23,244 nt of DNA from an uncultured Lachnospiraceae bacterium (GTDB lineage: Bacteria; Bacillota; Clostridia; Lachnospirales; Lachnospiraceae). The translations under genes were made by a program, and so were the position numbers. Shown piece by piece: positions 16,272-23,244 of the stretch (the first letter of the stretch is position 1; each line of letters opens with the position of its first letter). The notes beneath the pieces were generated by a model that saw only the letters and a program-made list of their open reading frames with translations, had not been told where the DNA came from and ran no database searches. The DNA lies in the NCBI GenBank assembly GCA_910587155.1, contig CAJULA010000037.1:1-23244 (forward strand), written 5' to 3'.

Positions 16272-17264
16272 ATGGTGGAAAAAGAAAATCTGCTCCGATC
16301 CATGCGGATCGGGGATGTGATCCTGAAAAATAATGTGATACTGGCTCCCATGGCAGGTGTAACCGACCTGCCATTTCGTTTCCTGTGCGCCCGCCAGGGA
16401 GCGGGGATGGTCTGTATGGAAATGGTCAGTGCCAAGGCTATCTTTTATAAAAATAAGAATACGGATGCCCTGATGGAAACAGATCCCCGGGAAGGGGTGA
16501 TTTCCCTGCAGCTTTTTGGCTCAGATGCGGATATCATCAGTGAGATGGCAAAAAAAATTGAGGAACGCCCTTTTTCCGTGCTGGATATCAATATGGGCTG
16601 CCCTGTACCCAAAGTGGTAAATAACGGGGAAGGTTCTGCCCTGATGAAAGATCCCATTCTGGCAGGCAGGATCATAGAGAAAACAGCCAGAGCCATTCAC
16701 AAGCCGGTGACGGTAAAGATCCGCAAGGGGTTTGACGAAGCTCATGTCAATGCGGTGGAGATGGCCCATATCGCCCAGGAGTCCGGCGCTGCCGCTGTGG
16801 CTGTCCATGGCAGGACAAGGGAGCAGTACTATGCAGGAGAGGCGGACTGGGAAGTGATACGGCAGGTCAAGGAGAGTGTGCGTATTCCAGTCATCGGCAA
16901 CGGGGATGTGACTGATGGGGCTTCTGCCCGGCGGCTGCTGAAAGAGAGCGGCTGTGACGGTGTGATGATCGGGCGGGCAGCGCAGGGAAATCCGTGGATA
17001 TTCCGGGATATCATTGCATATCTGGCAACGGGAAAGACACCGCCACGCCCCGCCGCGAGAGAAGTGAAGGAGATGATAGCGGAGCATGCGGCCATGCAGT
17101 TGGCGTGTAAGGGAGCATACACCGGAATCAGGGAAATGCGCAAACATGTATCATGGTATACGGCGGGCTATCCCCACAGTGCGGCGGTCAGGCGGCGGGT
17201 GAATGCGGCACAGTCCATGGAAGAACTGCTGGAAATCCTGGAAGAAACAGAGAGCCTGCAGTGA
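16272..17264 (+). CDS. dus: tRNA-dihydrouridine synthase (DusB-like)
   Basis: FMN-dependent reduction of uridines in tRNA. The TIM barrel begins with VILAPMAGVTDLPFRFLC. Next come the catalytic cysteine in NMGCPVPKV (C110 from this start), the FMN/RNA segment VTVKIRKGFD, VHGRTREQYYAGEADW, PVIGNGDV and GVMIGRAAQGNPWIF. The C-terminal helical domain is complete. The first codon is uncertain. TTG 16242 would add 10 residues but has no ribosome site; ATG 16272 has only a distant GGAGAG. I chose 16272 as closer to family length (330 residues). The gene follows coaX by about 50 nt on the same strand. Confidence 0.93.
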   Translation: MVEKENLLRSMRIGDVILKNNVILAPMAGVTDLPFRFLCARQGAGMVCMEMVSAKAIFYKNKNTDALMETDPREGVISLQLFGSDADIISEMAKKIEERPFSVLDINMGCPVPKVVNNGEGSALMKDPILAGRIIEKTARAIHKPVTVKIRKGFDEAHVNAVEMAHIAQESGAAAVAVHGRTREQYYAGEADWEVIRQVKESVRIPVIGNGDVTDGASARRLLKESGCDGVMIGRAAQGNPWIFRDIIAYLATGKTPPRPAAREVKEMIAEHAAMQLACKGAYTGIREMRKHVSWYTAGYPHSAAVRRRVNAAQSMEELLEILEETESLQ

Positions 17265-17284
17265 AAAAGGAGTCCGGACCATAA

Positions 17285-18247
17285 GTGACTGATACTTTTG
17301 CAGTAAGGTGCATATACTGCAATATGGAAAAAATCATCGGTATCTTTACGGTACAGGAAAGCAGAAAGAAAAACAGACTACGGAAGAGGGCAAAGGAGAT
17401 ATTGTGTGTTCCCTGGCCTCTGCTTTTGAGCACCGGGGTGTTTCTTGATATCCCGGTAGAGGGATATGGAATCAGAGGACCTGGCGACGACGATATGAGG
17501 CTATGGCAGCAGATGCAGGAGACCGGCGCAGGAAAGGGAGAAACAAAGGAAAAACAGTCAGATTTGCCCGCGCCGGAGCTCAGAAAACGCAAACGGCAAC
17601 AAAGACGGATGAACGGGACTATCCGGCATATCAGGAAAGCTATGTGCGGTAAATACAGCGGGCGCAGCGAGGGACAGAGGAGAGAAGTGCGAGATGTGAC
17701 ATATATGTCAGAAAAAGCATTTCTTTTTTATTCCTGGCAGGAGGAATTATTTCCCACAGAACTGATGCTTGCTTTTTACCGGCACTGCCATCAGGAAAAC
17801 CTGCTTGTGTTCCGGGCAGAGCAGCTTATTTTTGCAGATGGAGAAGTGGCGCCGCAAGAGAGTGGTGAGGCTTTTGCCTGGGGGATGTCAGGGGATCCGT
17901 ATCTGACGGTTATGGAGGGAATCTATGATTCCTTTAATTATGTAACAATCATAACAGAGCGGGAAGCGGCATGGCAGGGATTTATCGAGGAGGCCTATGA
18001 AGAATACGGGCTGTCTGTCAGATGTGTCCGGGATGAGAGCAGGGTGACTTTTCGGGAAAAGAAAACACTGATTGTGGATATGAGCAGGGAGGGCAGTCGT
18101 TGTATGGGAAACTTTCCGCCGCAGAGCGTATATCTGGATATGATGCACACGAAAAGCAAAAGCCGTCGGATTGCTGCGAGATGTGATAAGATTCCTTATA
18201 TCTCCCTGCACAATGCCCTTGACACTGTGTTAAGGGATGGGGTATAA
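17285..18247 (+). CDS. uncharacterised protein of about 320 residues
   Basis: I do not recognise this family. The N-terminal 130 residues are basic and probably disordered (KKNRLRKRAKE, then a region near RKRKRQQRRM). The C-terminal 190 residues look folded, with FYSWQEELFPTELMLAFYRHC, NYVTIITEREAAWQGFIEEAY, a strand TLIVDMSREGSR and RRIAARCDKIPYISLHNALDTV. No membrane segment or signal peptide is seen. GTG 17285 has GGAG about 14 nt upstream; later starts such as ATG 17324 have no better site, so the N-terminus is doubtful. Its last codons carry the promoter for the greA leader. Confidence 0.65.
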   Translation: MTDTFAVRCIYCNMEKIIGIFTVQESRKKNRLRKRAKEILCVPWPLLLSTGVFLDIPVEGYGIRGPGDDDMRLWQQMQETGAGKGETKEKQSDLPAPELRKRKRQQRRMNGTIRHIRKAMCGKYSGRSEGQRREVRDVTYMSEKAFLFYSWQEELFPTELMLAFYRHCHQENLLVFRAEQLIFADGEVAPQESGEAFAWGMSGDPYLTVMEGIYDSFNYVTIITEREAAWQGFIEEAYEEYGLSVRCVRDESRVTFREKKTLIVDMSREGSRCMGNFPPQSVYLDMMHTKSKSRRIAARCDKIPYISLHNALDTVLRDGV

Positions 18248-18248
18248 T
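18219..18248 (+). promoter_or_regulatory. strong promoter of the greA leader
   Basis: Both boxes are perfect: TTGACA (18219-18224), an 18-nt spacer and TATAAT (18243-18248). They overlap the last codons and stop of the gene before. Transcription would start near 18255. Confidence 0.75.
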
Positions 18249-18254
18249 CTCGAC

Positions 18255-18490
18255 GGAGATGGTCAGGGAATGCGGAACCGGCCCGATGCAGCGCTGCTGC
18301 GGCAGGCGCCACGCCCTGCCCTGTAAAGACGGATCATGGATATAGGGGTAGTGCCAGACGGCTTGGGGAAACGCTGATGAAAGTGTTTCCCGCGCCGGAT
18401 TTGCGCTGCGAAGCAGCATTTTCCTTTGCAAATCCGTGCGCATCCGCCGGAGGCTCTTTGGAGCGCTGATTTAATCAGCACTTCCTTAGA
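18255..18490 (+). ncRNA. structured leader or small RNA upstream of greA
   Basis: About 235 nt with no protein gene, directly after a consensus promoter and rich in stems. These are GGCAGG/CCTGCC (18301-18320), a 10-bp stem GGGAAACGCT/AGTGTTTCCC (18366-18391), and a 13-bp arm GCGC-CGGATTTGC with GCAAATCCG-GCGC (18392-18441) that holds a GCTGC-GAA-GCAGC hairpin at its tip. Last is the palindrome ending at 18488. It does not match tmRNA, SRP, RNase P, 6S or T-box features that I can recall. It may be a separate RNA, a greA leader or a transcribed repeat element. Confidence 0.5.
18463..18488. repeat. 26-bp palindromic repeat, copy 1
   Basis: This stretch (GCGCTGATTTAATCAGC plus CTTCCTTA at its end) is identical to 19023-19048. 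With the preceding GGA it forms a short hairpin. It lies about 48 nt before greA. Confidence 0.8.
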
Positions 18491-18535
18491 TAAGCCAGAA
18501 AATCAACACGATAATGGAGAGGTGGCATACAGAAA

Positions 18536-19018
18536 ATGGAAGAGAAAAAAAACATATTAACGTATGAGGGGCTTAGAAAATATGAAGATGAGCTTCATGA
18601 ACTGAAAGTTGTCAAACGACAGGAAGTGGCGCAGAAGATCAAGGAAGCCAGAGAACAGGGCGACTTATCTGAAAATGCGGAATATGATGCGGCCAAGGAT
18701 GAACAGCGGGATATTGAGGCCAGGATCGAAGAACTGGAAAAAATCCTTAAAAATGCGGAAGTGGTTGTGGAAGATGAGGTCGATCTGGACAAGATCAACA
18801 TTGGCTGCCGTGTGAGGATACTGGATCTGGAATTCAGCGAGGAACTGGAGTATAAGATCGTTGGTTCCACAGAGGCTAACAGCTTAAAAGGAAAGATCTC
18901 CAATGAATCTCCGGTAGGCCGGGCCCTGATGGGGAAAAAGGCAGGAGATGTGATAGAAGTGGAAACACAGGCCGGCATATTGGAGTATAAAGTCCTGGAA
19001 ATACAGAGAAGCAATTAA
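18536..19018 (+). CDS. greA: transcription elongation factor GreA
   Basis: Binds RNA polymerase and stimulates cleavage of backtracked RNA in the secondary channel. The 160 residues have the standard layout: an N-terminal coiled coil to about residue 78, with the acidic tip GDLSENAEYDAAK (D43 and E46 correspond to the two catalytic acidic residues), then a globular C-terminal domain with SNESPVGRALMGKKAGD. ATG 18536 follows GGAGAGG. It is upstream of lysS, a pairing common in Firmicutes, with a palindromic repeat on either side. Confidence 0.96.
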   Translation: MEEKKNILTYEGLRKYEDELHELKVVKRQEVAQKIKEAREQGDLSENAEYDAAKDEQRDIEARIEELEKILKNAEVVVEDEVDLDKINIGCRVRILDLEFSEELEYKIVGSTEANSLKGKISNESPVGRALMGKKAGDVIEVETQAGILEYKVLEIQRSN

Positions 19019-19049
19019 GGAAGCGCTGATTTAATCAGCACTTCCTTAA
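19015..19049. repeat. palindromic repeat, copy 2, over the greA stop codon
   Basis: TTAAGGAAGCGCTGATT (19015-19031) and AATCAGCACTTCCTTAA (19033-19049) form a 17-bp hairpin with a single C-A mismatch and a 1-nt centre. It contains the 26 bp identical to copy 1. It covers the greA stop and lacks a T run, so it is not a typical terminator; it may slow decay or tune greA/lysS ratios. Confidence 0.8.
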
Positions 19050-19105
19050 GGAACGATTCAGACAGGCCGGTCTGGATAGTGATACAATCAGAAGGAGAGG
19101 TAAAC

Positions 19106-20608
19106 GTGGGAGAAGTGCAGAACAGACAACAGGAGCAGGACCTGGGACAGCTTCTGAAGGTGAGAAGAGAAAAATTAACGGCGCTCCAGGAAAAAGGAAA
19201 GGATCCCTTCCGACTTACAAAATATGAGGTAACTCATCACAGCATGGATATAAAAGAGCGGTTTGATGAGATGGAAGGCCGCACAGTGTCACTGGCCGGC
19301 CGTATCATGTCCAAACGTATTATGGGTAAGGCTTCTTTCTGCAATATACAGGATCTGAAAGGCAATATCCAGTCTTATGTAGCCCGTGACAGTATAGGAG
19401 AAGAAGCCTATGCGGAATTTAAAAAATATGATGTGGGCGATATTGTCGGTATGGAAGGAGAGGTATTTAAAACCAAAACGGGCGAAATCTCCATACATGC
19501 GGCAAAGATTACACTCCTGTCAAAAAGTCTGCAGATTCTTCCGGAAAAATATCATGGATTGGTGAATACTGATCTTCGTTATCGCCAGCGGTATACGGAT
19601 CTGATTATGAATGAGGAAGTCCGTGATACCTTTATCAAACGTTCCAAAATCATCAGTGCGATCCGAAGGTATCTGGATGGCCAGGGATTTATAGAAGTGG
19701 AAACCCCTATGCTGGTTTCCAATGCCGGTGGCGCGGCGGCCCGCCCCTTTGAGACACATTTCAATGCACTGGATGAGGATCTGAAACTGCGGATTTCGCT
19801 GGAACTTTACTTAAAGCGACTGATCGTAGGAGGTCTGGAGCGTGTCTATGAGATCGGGCGTGTATTCCGTAACGAAGGGCTGGATACAAGACATAATCCG
19901 GAATTTACTCTGATGGAGCTGTATCAGGCATATACGGATTACAACGGTATGATGGATTTGACGGAAAATCTGTATCGCTATGTGGCACAGGAGGTATTGG
20001 GAACGACGATCATTACTTACCGGGGCACTGAGATGGATCTGAGCCGTCCCTTTGAACGCATTACTATGGTAGAGGCAGTGAGGAAATATGCAGGTGTGGA
20101 TTTTGACAAAATCCATACGCTGGAGGAGGCCAGAGCTGCGGCAAAAGAGAAGGGTGTGGCGTATGAAGAGCGCCATAAAAAGGGAGATATCCTCAATCTG
20201 TTCTTTGAAGAGTTTGTAGAGGAACATTTGATCCAGCCTACTTTCCTGATGGATCATCCGGTGGAAATTTCCCCGCTCACCAAGCGCAAACCGGACAACC
20301 CGGATTATGTGGAACGGTTTGAATTTTTTATGAACGGATGGGAGATGGCAAATGCATATTCCGAGCTGAATGACCCGATAGATCAGCGTGAGCGTTTCAG
20401 GATGCAGGAAGAGCAGTTTGCACAGGGCGATCAGGAAGCAAACCATACGGATGAAGATTTCCTCAATGCCCTGGAAATCGGTATGCCCCCCACAGGCGGT
20501 ATTGGCTACGGCATCGACCGGATGGTGATGCTTATGACAGATTCACCGGCGATACGGGATGTGTTGCTGTTCCCGACAATGAAAACGCTTGGCAAAGAAA
20601 GCCAGTAA
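19106..20608 (+). CDS. lysS: lysyl-tRNA synthetase (class II)
   Basis: Charges tRNA-Lys. The 500 residues contain an N-terminal OB anticodon-binding domain (SLAGRIMSKRIMGKASFCNIQD) and the class II catalytic core. The core shows motif 1 around RRYLDGQGFIEVETPML, motif 2 RVYEIGRVFRNEGLDTRHNPEFT and motif 3 GIGYGIDRMVMLMTDS, ending FPTMKTLGKESQ. GTG 19106 is preferred because AAGGAGAGG lies 7 nt upstream; the GTG at 19079 has no site. No terminator is visible after the stop. The foreign element begins directly downstream, so the 3' end of lysS is a likely integration point, with the coding sequence left whole. Confidence 0.96.
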   Translation: MGEVQNRQQEQDLGQLLKVRREKLTALQEKGKDPFRLTKYEVTHHSMDIKERFDEMEGRTVSLAGRIMSKRIMGKASFCNIQDLKGNIQSYVARDSIGEEAYAEFKKYDVGDIVGMEGEVFKTKTGEISIHAAKITLLSKSLQILPEKYHGLVNTDLRYRQRYTDLIMNEEVRDTFIKRSKIISAIRRYLDGQGFIEVETPMLVSNAGGAAARPFETHFNALDEDLKLRISLELYLKRLIVGGLERVYEIGRVFRNEGLDTRHNPEFTLMELYQAYTDYNGMMDLTENLYRYVAQEVLGTTIITYRGTEMDLSRPFERITMVEAVRKYAGVDFDKIHTLEEARAAAKEKGVAYEERHKKGDILNLFFEEFVEEHLIQPTFLMDHPVEISPLTKRKPDNPDYVERFEFFMNGWEMANAYSELNDPIDQRERFRMQEEQFAQGDQEANHTDEDFLNALEIGMPPTGGIGYGIDRMVMLMTDSPAIRDVLLFPTMKTLGKESQ

Positions 20609-20632
20609 AATCAAGGGTTTGCGGTACTGGAA

Positions 20633-20706
20633 GTTGTGAACTACAACAAATTTACAACAATTTTACAACTCATAACGAAGAATAATGAGCGTTAATGAAT
20701 AGTTGT
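20633..20706. repeat. phased ACAAC repeats, possible integrase arm sites
   Basis: ACAAC occurs at 20643, 20654 and 20665, exactly 11 bp apart, with inverse copies GTTGT at 20633-20637 and 20702-20706. Short helically phased repeats beside a gene end are typical of tyrosine-integrase or excisionase arm sites. TCAAGGGTTTGCGG (20611-20624) is a candidate core region. Confidence 0.5.
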
Positions 20707-20731
20707 ACTCATAAATCCAATTCAATATTTT
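20703..20731 (+). promoter_or_regulatory. possible promoter of the element's first operon
   Basis: TTGTAC (20703-20708), a 17-nt spacer and TATTTT (20726-20731). The predicted start falls at the beginning of the hairpin 20739-20779. Confidence 0.4.
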
Positions 20732-20738
20732 GTACGAT

Positions 20739-20781
20739 AAGGACATTTTTCTAAAAGAAAATTTTAGGGAAGTGTCCTTTT
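20739..20781 (+). terminator. 18-bp hairpin, terminator or attenuator
   Basis: 20739-20756 pairs with 20762-20779 over 18 bp, with three G-U pairs and a GAAAA loop, followed by TTGTT. The T run is short. It could end lysS transcripts or act as an attenuator at the start of the element's operon. Confidence 0.6.
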
Positions 20782-20821
20782 GTTATGGTCAAAAACAAAA
20801 TAAGAAATGGAGGAAATGAAC

Positions 20822-21289
20822 ATGAGTAGTACAGCGTTAGGAGCAGAGAAAGCGGCAAAGATTATTTTTATCAGCAAAGCACATGAAAAATTCTACTATG
20901 AGAAATTAAAAGAGGTCAGGTATCAGGATGTGTACCACAAGGCTCTTGTGTACTGTCTTGGCATCAGTGATGACACAAGAAGGAATATTAAGAGCATTTA
21001 CAATTTTAAGACAGGCTGTGTAAAAACGGAGTGTCTGCATGAAGGCTGGCAGACCAGCGGGAGCTTAAAAGTAGTCAGGATGGCGTTTAACCTTTACTGC
21101 AATGGTACGCCAAGTGTCTTTGATTACGATGATGCGGAGGAACAGGTGGACGAGTGCAGACGGTACACAGTGGAAGAACTGTTCTGCTGTGCCTATGCGC
21201 CTTATTTTTGGCAGGCGGTACAGATTCGTTATCCGGAATATGTAACATATAACCACAAGTTGTACGCCATGCTTGGAGGACGGGATTGA
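20822..21289 (+). CDS. DUF6075-like conjugative-element protein
   Basis: A 155-residue soluble protein of unknown function. It begins MSSTALGAEKAAKIIFISKA and contains HEKFYYEKLKEVRYQDVYHK, YCLGISDDTRRN, a GWQTSGSLKVVRMAFNLY segment and a C-terminal FWQAVQIRYPEYV. I recall this family as DUF6075, found near parA/parB in Firmicutes conjugative elements; the label is from memory. ATG 20822 is the start, 8 nt after GGAGG (20809-20813); the upstream in-frame ATG at 20807 overlaps that site. Its stop overlaps the next start as TGATG. Confidence 0.8.
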   Translation: MSSTALGAEKAAKIIFISKAHEKFYYEKLKEVRYQDVYHKALVYCLGISDDTRRNIKSIYNFKTGCVKTECLHEGWQTSGSLKVVRMAFNLYCNGTPSVFDYDDAEEQVDECRRYTVEELFCCAYAPYFWQAVQIRYPEYVTYNHKLYAMLGGRD

Positions 21290-21465
21290 TGTTAAAAGTC
21301 AGGCTTATGGGAACGAAGAACGATATTAAGTGGTTCGGGAAGATTTTACAGAGGAACCCGAAAATCGAAGTGACGGAGTTTTCCGATATGTTCCCAAACA
21401 AAGGGACAAAGAAATATTACAGGGCTTATGTGGAAGTCAGGAAAAGCAACATAAAAGAAAATTAG
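21289..21465 (+). CDS. small DUF3970-like protein
   Basis: A 58-residue frame, MLKVRLMGTKNDIKWFGKIL at its start and TKKYYRAYVEVR near the end. It looks like one compact alpha/beta unit of two strands and a helix. It resembles short proteins I remember as DUF3970, found in conjugative elements; function unknown. TGATG overlap with the preceding gene and GGAGG about 11 nt before the ATG support translation. It lies 23 nt before parA. Confidence 0.75.
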   Translation: MLKVRLMGTKNDIKWFGKILQRNPKIEVTEFSDMFPNKGTKKYYRAYVEVRKSNIKEN

Positions 21466-21488
21466 TAGAAGCAAAGGAGAATTGAATC

Positions 21489-22274
21489 ATGTGTAAAATA
21501 ATCGCAGTCGCAAATCAAAAAGGCGGTGTCGGAAAGACAATCACCACAAGCAACTTAGGGATAGGGCTTGCAAAACAGGGGAAAAGGGTATTGTTAATAG
21601 ACGCAGACGCACAGGGAAGCCTTACCGCAAGTCTTGGATATGCAGAGCCGGACAGTCTGGAAGTCACGCTTGCAACCATTATGGGGAATTTAATCAATGA
21701 TGAGGAAATAGAGCCGGGGGAGGGTATCCTCCACCATGAGGAAGGGATAGACCTTATGCCGGGGAATATTGAGCTTTCCGGTCTGGAGGTTTCCCTTGTA
21801 AATGTTATGAGCCGGGAAACGGTGTTACGGTCATACATAGAGATTGTCAGGGGCAGTTACGATTATATCCTGATTGACTGTATGCCTTCGCTCGGCATGA
21901 TTACCATAAATGCCCTTGCCTGTGCTGACAGCATTTTGATACCCGTACAGGCGGCATATCTGCCCGTCAAAGGCTTGCAGCAGCTTATTAAGACGGTCGG
22001 CAAGGTAAAGCGGCAGATTAACCCGAAACTGGAAATTGAGGGGATTCTGCTTACAATGGTGGACAGCCGGACGAACTACGCAAAGGACATCAGCGCCATG
22101 CTGAAGGAAGCCTATGGAAGCCGGGTGAAGATATTTGCCAATGTTATTCCCATTTCTGTCCGGGCGGCGGAAATTTCAGCGGAGGGCATCAGCATCTACA
22201 AACATGATCCAAAGGGGAAAGTGGCGTCTGCCTACGATTCTCTGACAAAGGAGGTGCTTGCGGATGGGCAGTAA
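21489..22274 (+). CDS. parA: ParA/Soj-family partition ATPase
   Basis: An ATPase of the MinD/ParA class that segregates or stabilises DNA. In conjugative elements it probably keeps the excised circle. The deviant Walker A KGGVGKT is at 11-17, with the signature lysine and K16. ANQ precedes it, DADAQGSLTASLGY follows, and the Walker B region is YDYILIDCMPSLGMITINAL. The 261 residues without an N-terminal DNA-binding domain mark the short Soj type. AAAGGAG lies 9 nt before the ATG. It overlaps parB by 11 nt, as expected for a partition pair. Confidence 0.93.
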   Translation: MCKIIAVANQKGGVGKTITTSNLGIGLAKQGKRVLLIDADAQGSLTASLGYAEPDSLEVTLATIMGNLINDEEIEPGEGILHHEEGIDLMPGNIELSGLEVSLVNVMSRETVLRSYIEIVRGSYDYILIDCMPSLGMITINALACADSILIPVQAAYLPVKGLQQLIKTVGKVKRQINPKLEIEGILLTMVDSRTNYAKDISAMLKEAYGSRVKIFANVIPISVRAAEISAEGISIYKHDPKGKVASAYDSLTKEVLADGQ

Positions 22275-23160
22275 TACAAAATCAGGGAGCGCATCAAAAA
22301 TTACGCTGGAAACATTTGATGATTTATTTGGTGGAAGTGTAGCACCGGAAAATGGAGTTGAGCAGATAATCAATGCGCCGCTGGCGGAACTTCATACGTT
22401 CAAAGCCCACCCTTTCCGGGTGGAAGATGATGAGAAGATGGAGGAAACAACGGAGAGTATCCGGCAGTATGGGGTGCTTGTTCCGGGCATTGCAAGACCG
22501 AGGGCGGGTGGCGGCTATGAAATCATAGCCGGACACCGCCGCAAACGTGGATCGGAGCTTGCCGGAAAGACGGAAATGCCTGTGATTGTCCGAAACTATA
22601 CCGATGATGAAGCCACAATTATCATGGTGGATTCCAACATTCAGAGGGAGGACATCTTACCAAGCGAGAAAGCGAAAGCCTACAAGATGAAGTATGAAGC
22701 GATGAAGCATCAGGGGAAGAAGTCAGGGAAAAATACCCTTGACGAAGTGGGGGAAGCTGCCGGGGAGAACGCTAAAAAGGTTCAGCGGTATATATGGCTC
22801 TCCCGGCTGTCGGAAGGGCTTCTTGCTATGGTGGACGGTAGAAAACTCGGCTTTTCACAGGGCGTTGACATTTCCTTTCTGTCGGAAGAAGCGCAGTTAT
22901 GGGTACAGGCTGTCATAGAGGAAAAAAGCTGCAACATCAGCATGGTACAGTCGGCAAAAATCAAGGAATATGGCAAGAACGGGGAGCTTACCCTTGCAAT
23001 GGTGCGCCTGATACTGGCGGAGGAAAAGCCGAAGGAAAGAAAAATAACGATAAAATCAGATAAGATTGGCAGATACTTTTCAGAAAGCTATTCTAATGAG
23101 GAAATTGAAAATATCATTCTCTCGCTTCTTGATAAGTGGAAAGAGGAAGGGGCGGTTTGA
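22264..23160 (+). CDS. parB: ParB-family partition protein
   Basis: The DNA-binding partner of ParA, 298 residues. After a short tail, the ParB/Srx domain shows HPFRVEDDEKMEETTESI, GVLVPGIARPRAGGGYEIIA and GHRRKRGSELAGKTEMPVIV, the last holding the GxRR nucleotide box. VDSNIQREDILPSEKAKAY and an HTH region (GENAKKVQRYIWLSRL) follow. The C-terminal part differs from chromosomal Spo0J, in line with element-borne ParB proteins. ATG 22264 is chosen because AAGGAGGTG ends 7 nt before it; the TTG at 22258 is too close. No parS-like site was recognised in the window. Confidence 0.9.
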   Translation: MGSNTKSGSASKITLETFDDLFGGSVAPENGVEQIINAPLAELHTFKAHPFRVEDDEKMEETTESIRQYGVLVPGIARPRAGGGYEIIAGHRRKRGSELAGKTEMPVIVRNYTDDEATIIMVDSNIQREDILPSEKAKAYKMKYEAMKHQGKKSGKNTLDEVGEAAGENAKKVQRYIWLSRLSEGLLAMVDGRKLGFSQGVDISFLSEEAQLWVQAVIEEKSCNISMVQSAKIKEYGKNGELTLAMVRLILAEEKPKERKITIKSDKIGRYFSESYSNEEIENIILSLLDKWKEEGAV

Positions 23161-23162
23161 TA

Positions 23163-23244
23163 ATGGGGTATTTGACAAGCGGAAACATAATTGTTGATGC
23201 AATGGGTTCTGTCAATATTACTGGAAACGTCATTCCCGCTGTCT
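23163..23244 (+). CDS. start of a further element gene (cut by the window edge)
   Basis: ATG at 23163, 2 nt after the parB stop, opens a frame reading MGYLTSGNIIVDAMGSVN and then ITGNVIPAV to the last base. Conjugative elements often carry a replication-type (DnaD/DUF6017-like) protein after parB and I recall some with a similar GNVIP start, but 27 residues cannot settle this. Confidence 0.55.
   Translation, partial: MGYLTSGNIIVDAMGSVNITGNVIPAV

Larger units (their letters stand above)
20609..23244 (+). mobile_element. left end of an integrated element, probably a conjugative element (incomplete)
   Basis: Just after lysS the sequence becomes AT-rich. It then carries a gene set typical of Firmicutes integrative conjugative elements: a DUF6075-like gene, a DUF3970-like gene, parA, parB and the start of another gene, closely packed on one strand. 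Base use differs from the chromosomal genes to the left. No integrase, relaxase or right end is in the window, so the class (for example Tn1549-like) and the exact end cannot be fixed. Confidence 0.75.

Noticed and set aside
18255..18490. Known housekeeping RNA (tmRNA, SRP, RNase P, 6S, T-box)
   Set aside because: None of the signature sequences I know for these, such as the SRP tetraloop region or the T-box motif, can be found here.
1..23244. CRISPR arrays, tRNA and rRNA genes
   Set aside because: No regularly spaced repeats of CRISPR size and no cloverleaf or rRNA signature was seen. The short repeats present are explained as above.

Overview
The window looks like the chromosome of a gut-type Clostridia, most likely Lachnospiraceae. 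I infer this from gene content and order (metK behind a SAM-I riboswitch, dnaE-pfkA, argF-birA-coaX-dus, greA-lysS), moderate GC, Gram-positive GGAGG ribosome sites, a SleB-type cell-wall hydrolase and a conjugative-element module typical of that family. All clearly functional protein genes are on the + strand.

Region 1 (1-790) is a mobile-DNA scar. It holds a tiny hydrophobic peptide gene with a convergent antisense RNA, arranged like the Fst/RNAI-RNAII (par) type I toxin-antitoxin locus, and next to it the wreck of a tyrosine recombinase on the - strand. Region 2 (812-2318) is metK with a well-formed promoter, SAM-I riboswitch, antiterminator/terminator switch and a terminator at the end. 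Region 3 (2319-2872) has no protein gene but contains a striking 303-nt near-perfect palindrome, followed by the promoter of a membrane GGDEF protein.

Region 4 (2873-17264) is housekeeping: a GGDEF diguanylate cyclase, DNA polymerase III alpha (DnaE), phosphofructokinase, a SpoU-type RNA methyltransferase overlapping proC, a secreted SH3/SleB hydrolase, an NfeD-SPFH membrane pair, then an overlapping chain argF-birA-unknown-coaX-dus. Region 5 (17285-20608) is an unrecognised 320-codon gene, a strong promoter feeding a 230-nt structured leader, then greA and lysS. Two identical 26-bp palindromic repeats lie on either side of greA.

Region 6 (20609-23244) is the left end of an integrated element, probably an integrative conjugative element, abutting the 3' end of lysS. 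It starts with AT-rich DNA carrying three ACAAC repeats at an exact 11-bp period and an 18-bp hairpin. It continues with a DUF6075-like gene, a DUF3970-like small gene, parA, parB and the start of another gene cut by the window edge.

The best candidates for undescribed biology are the par-like toxin-antitoxin locus, the 303-nt hairpin element and the greA leader RNA.
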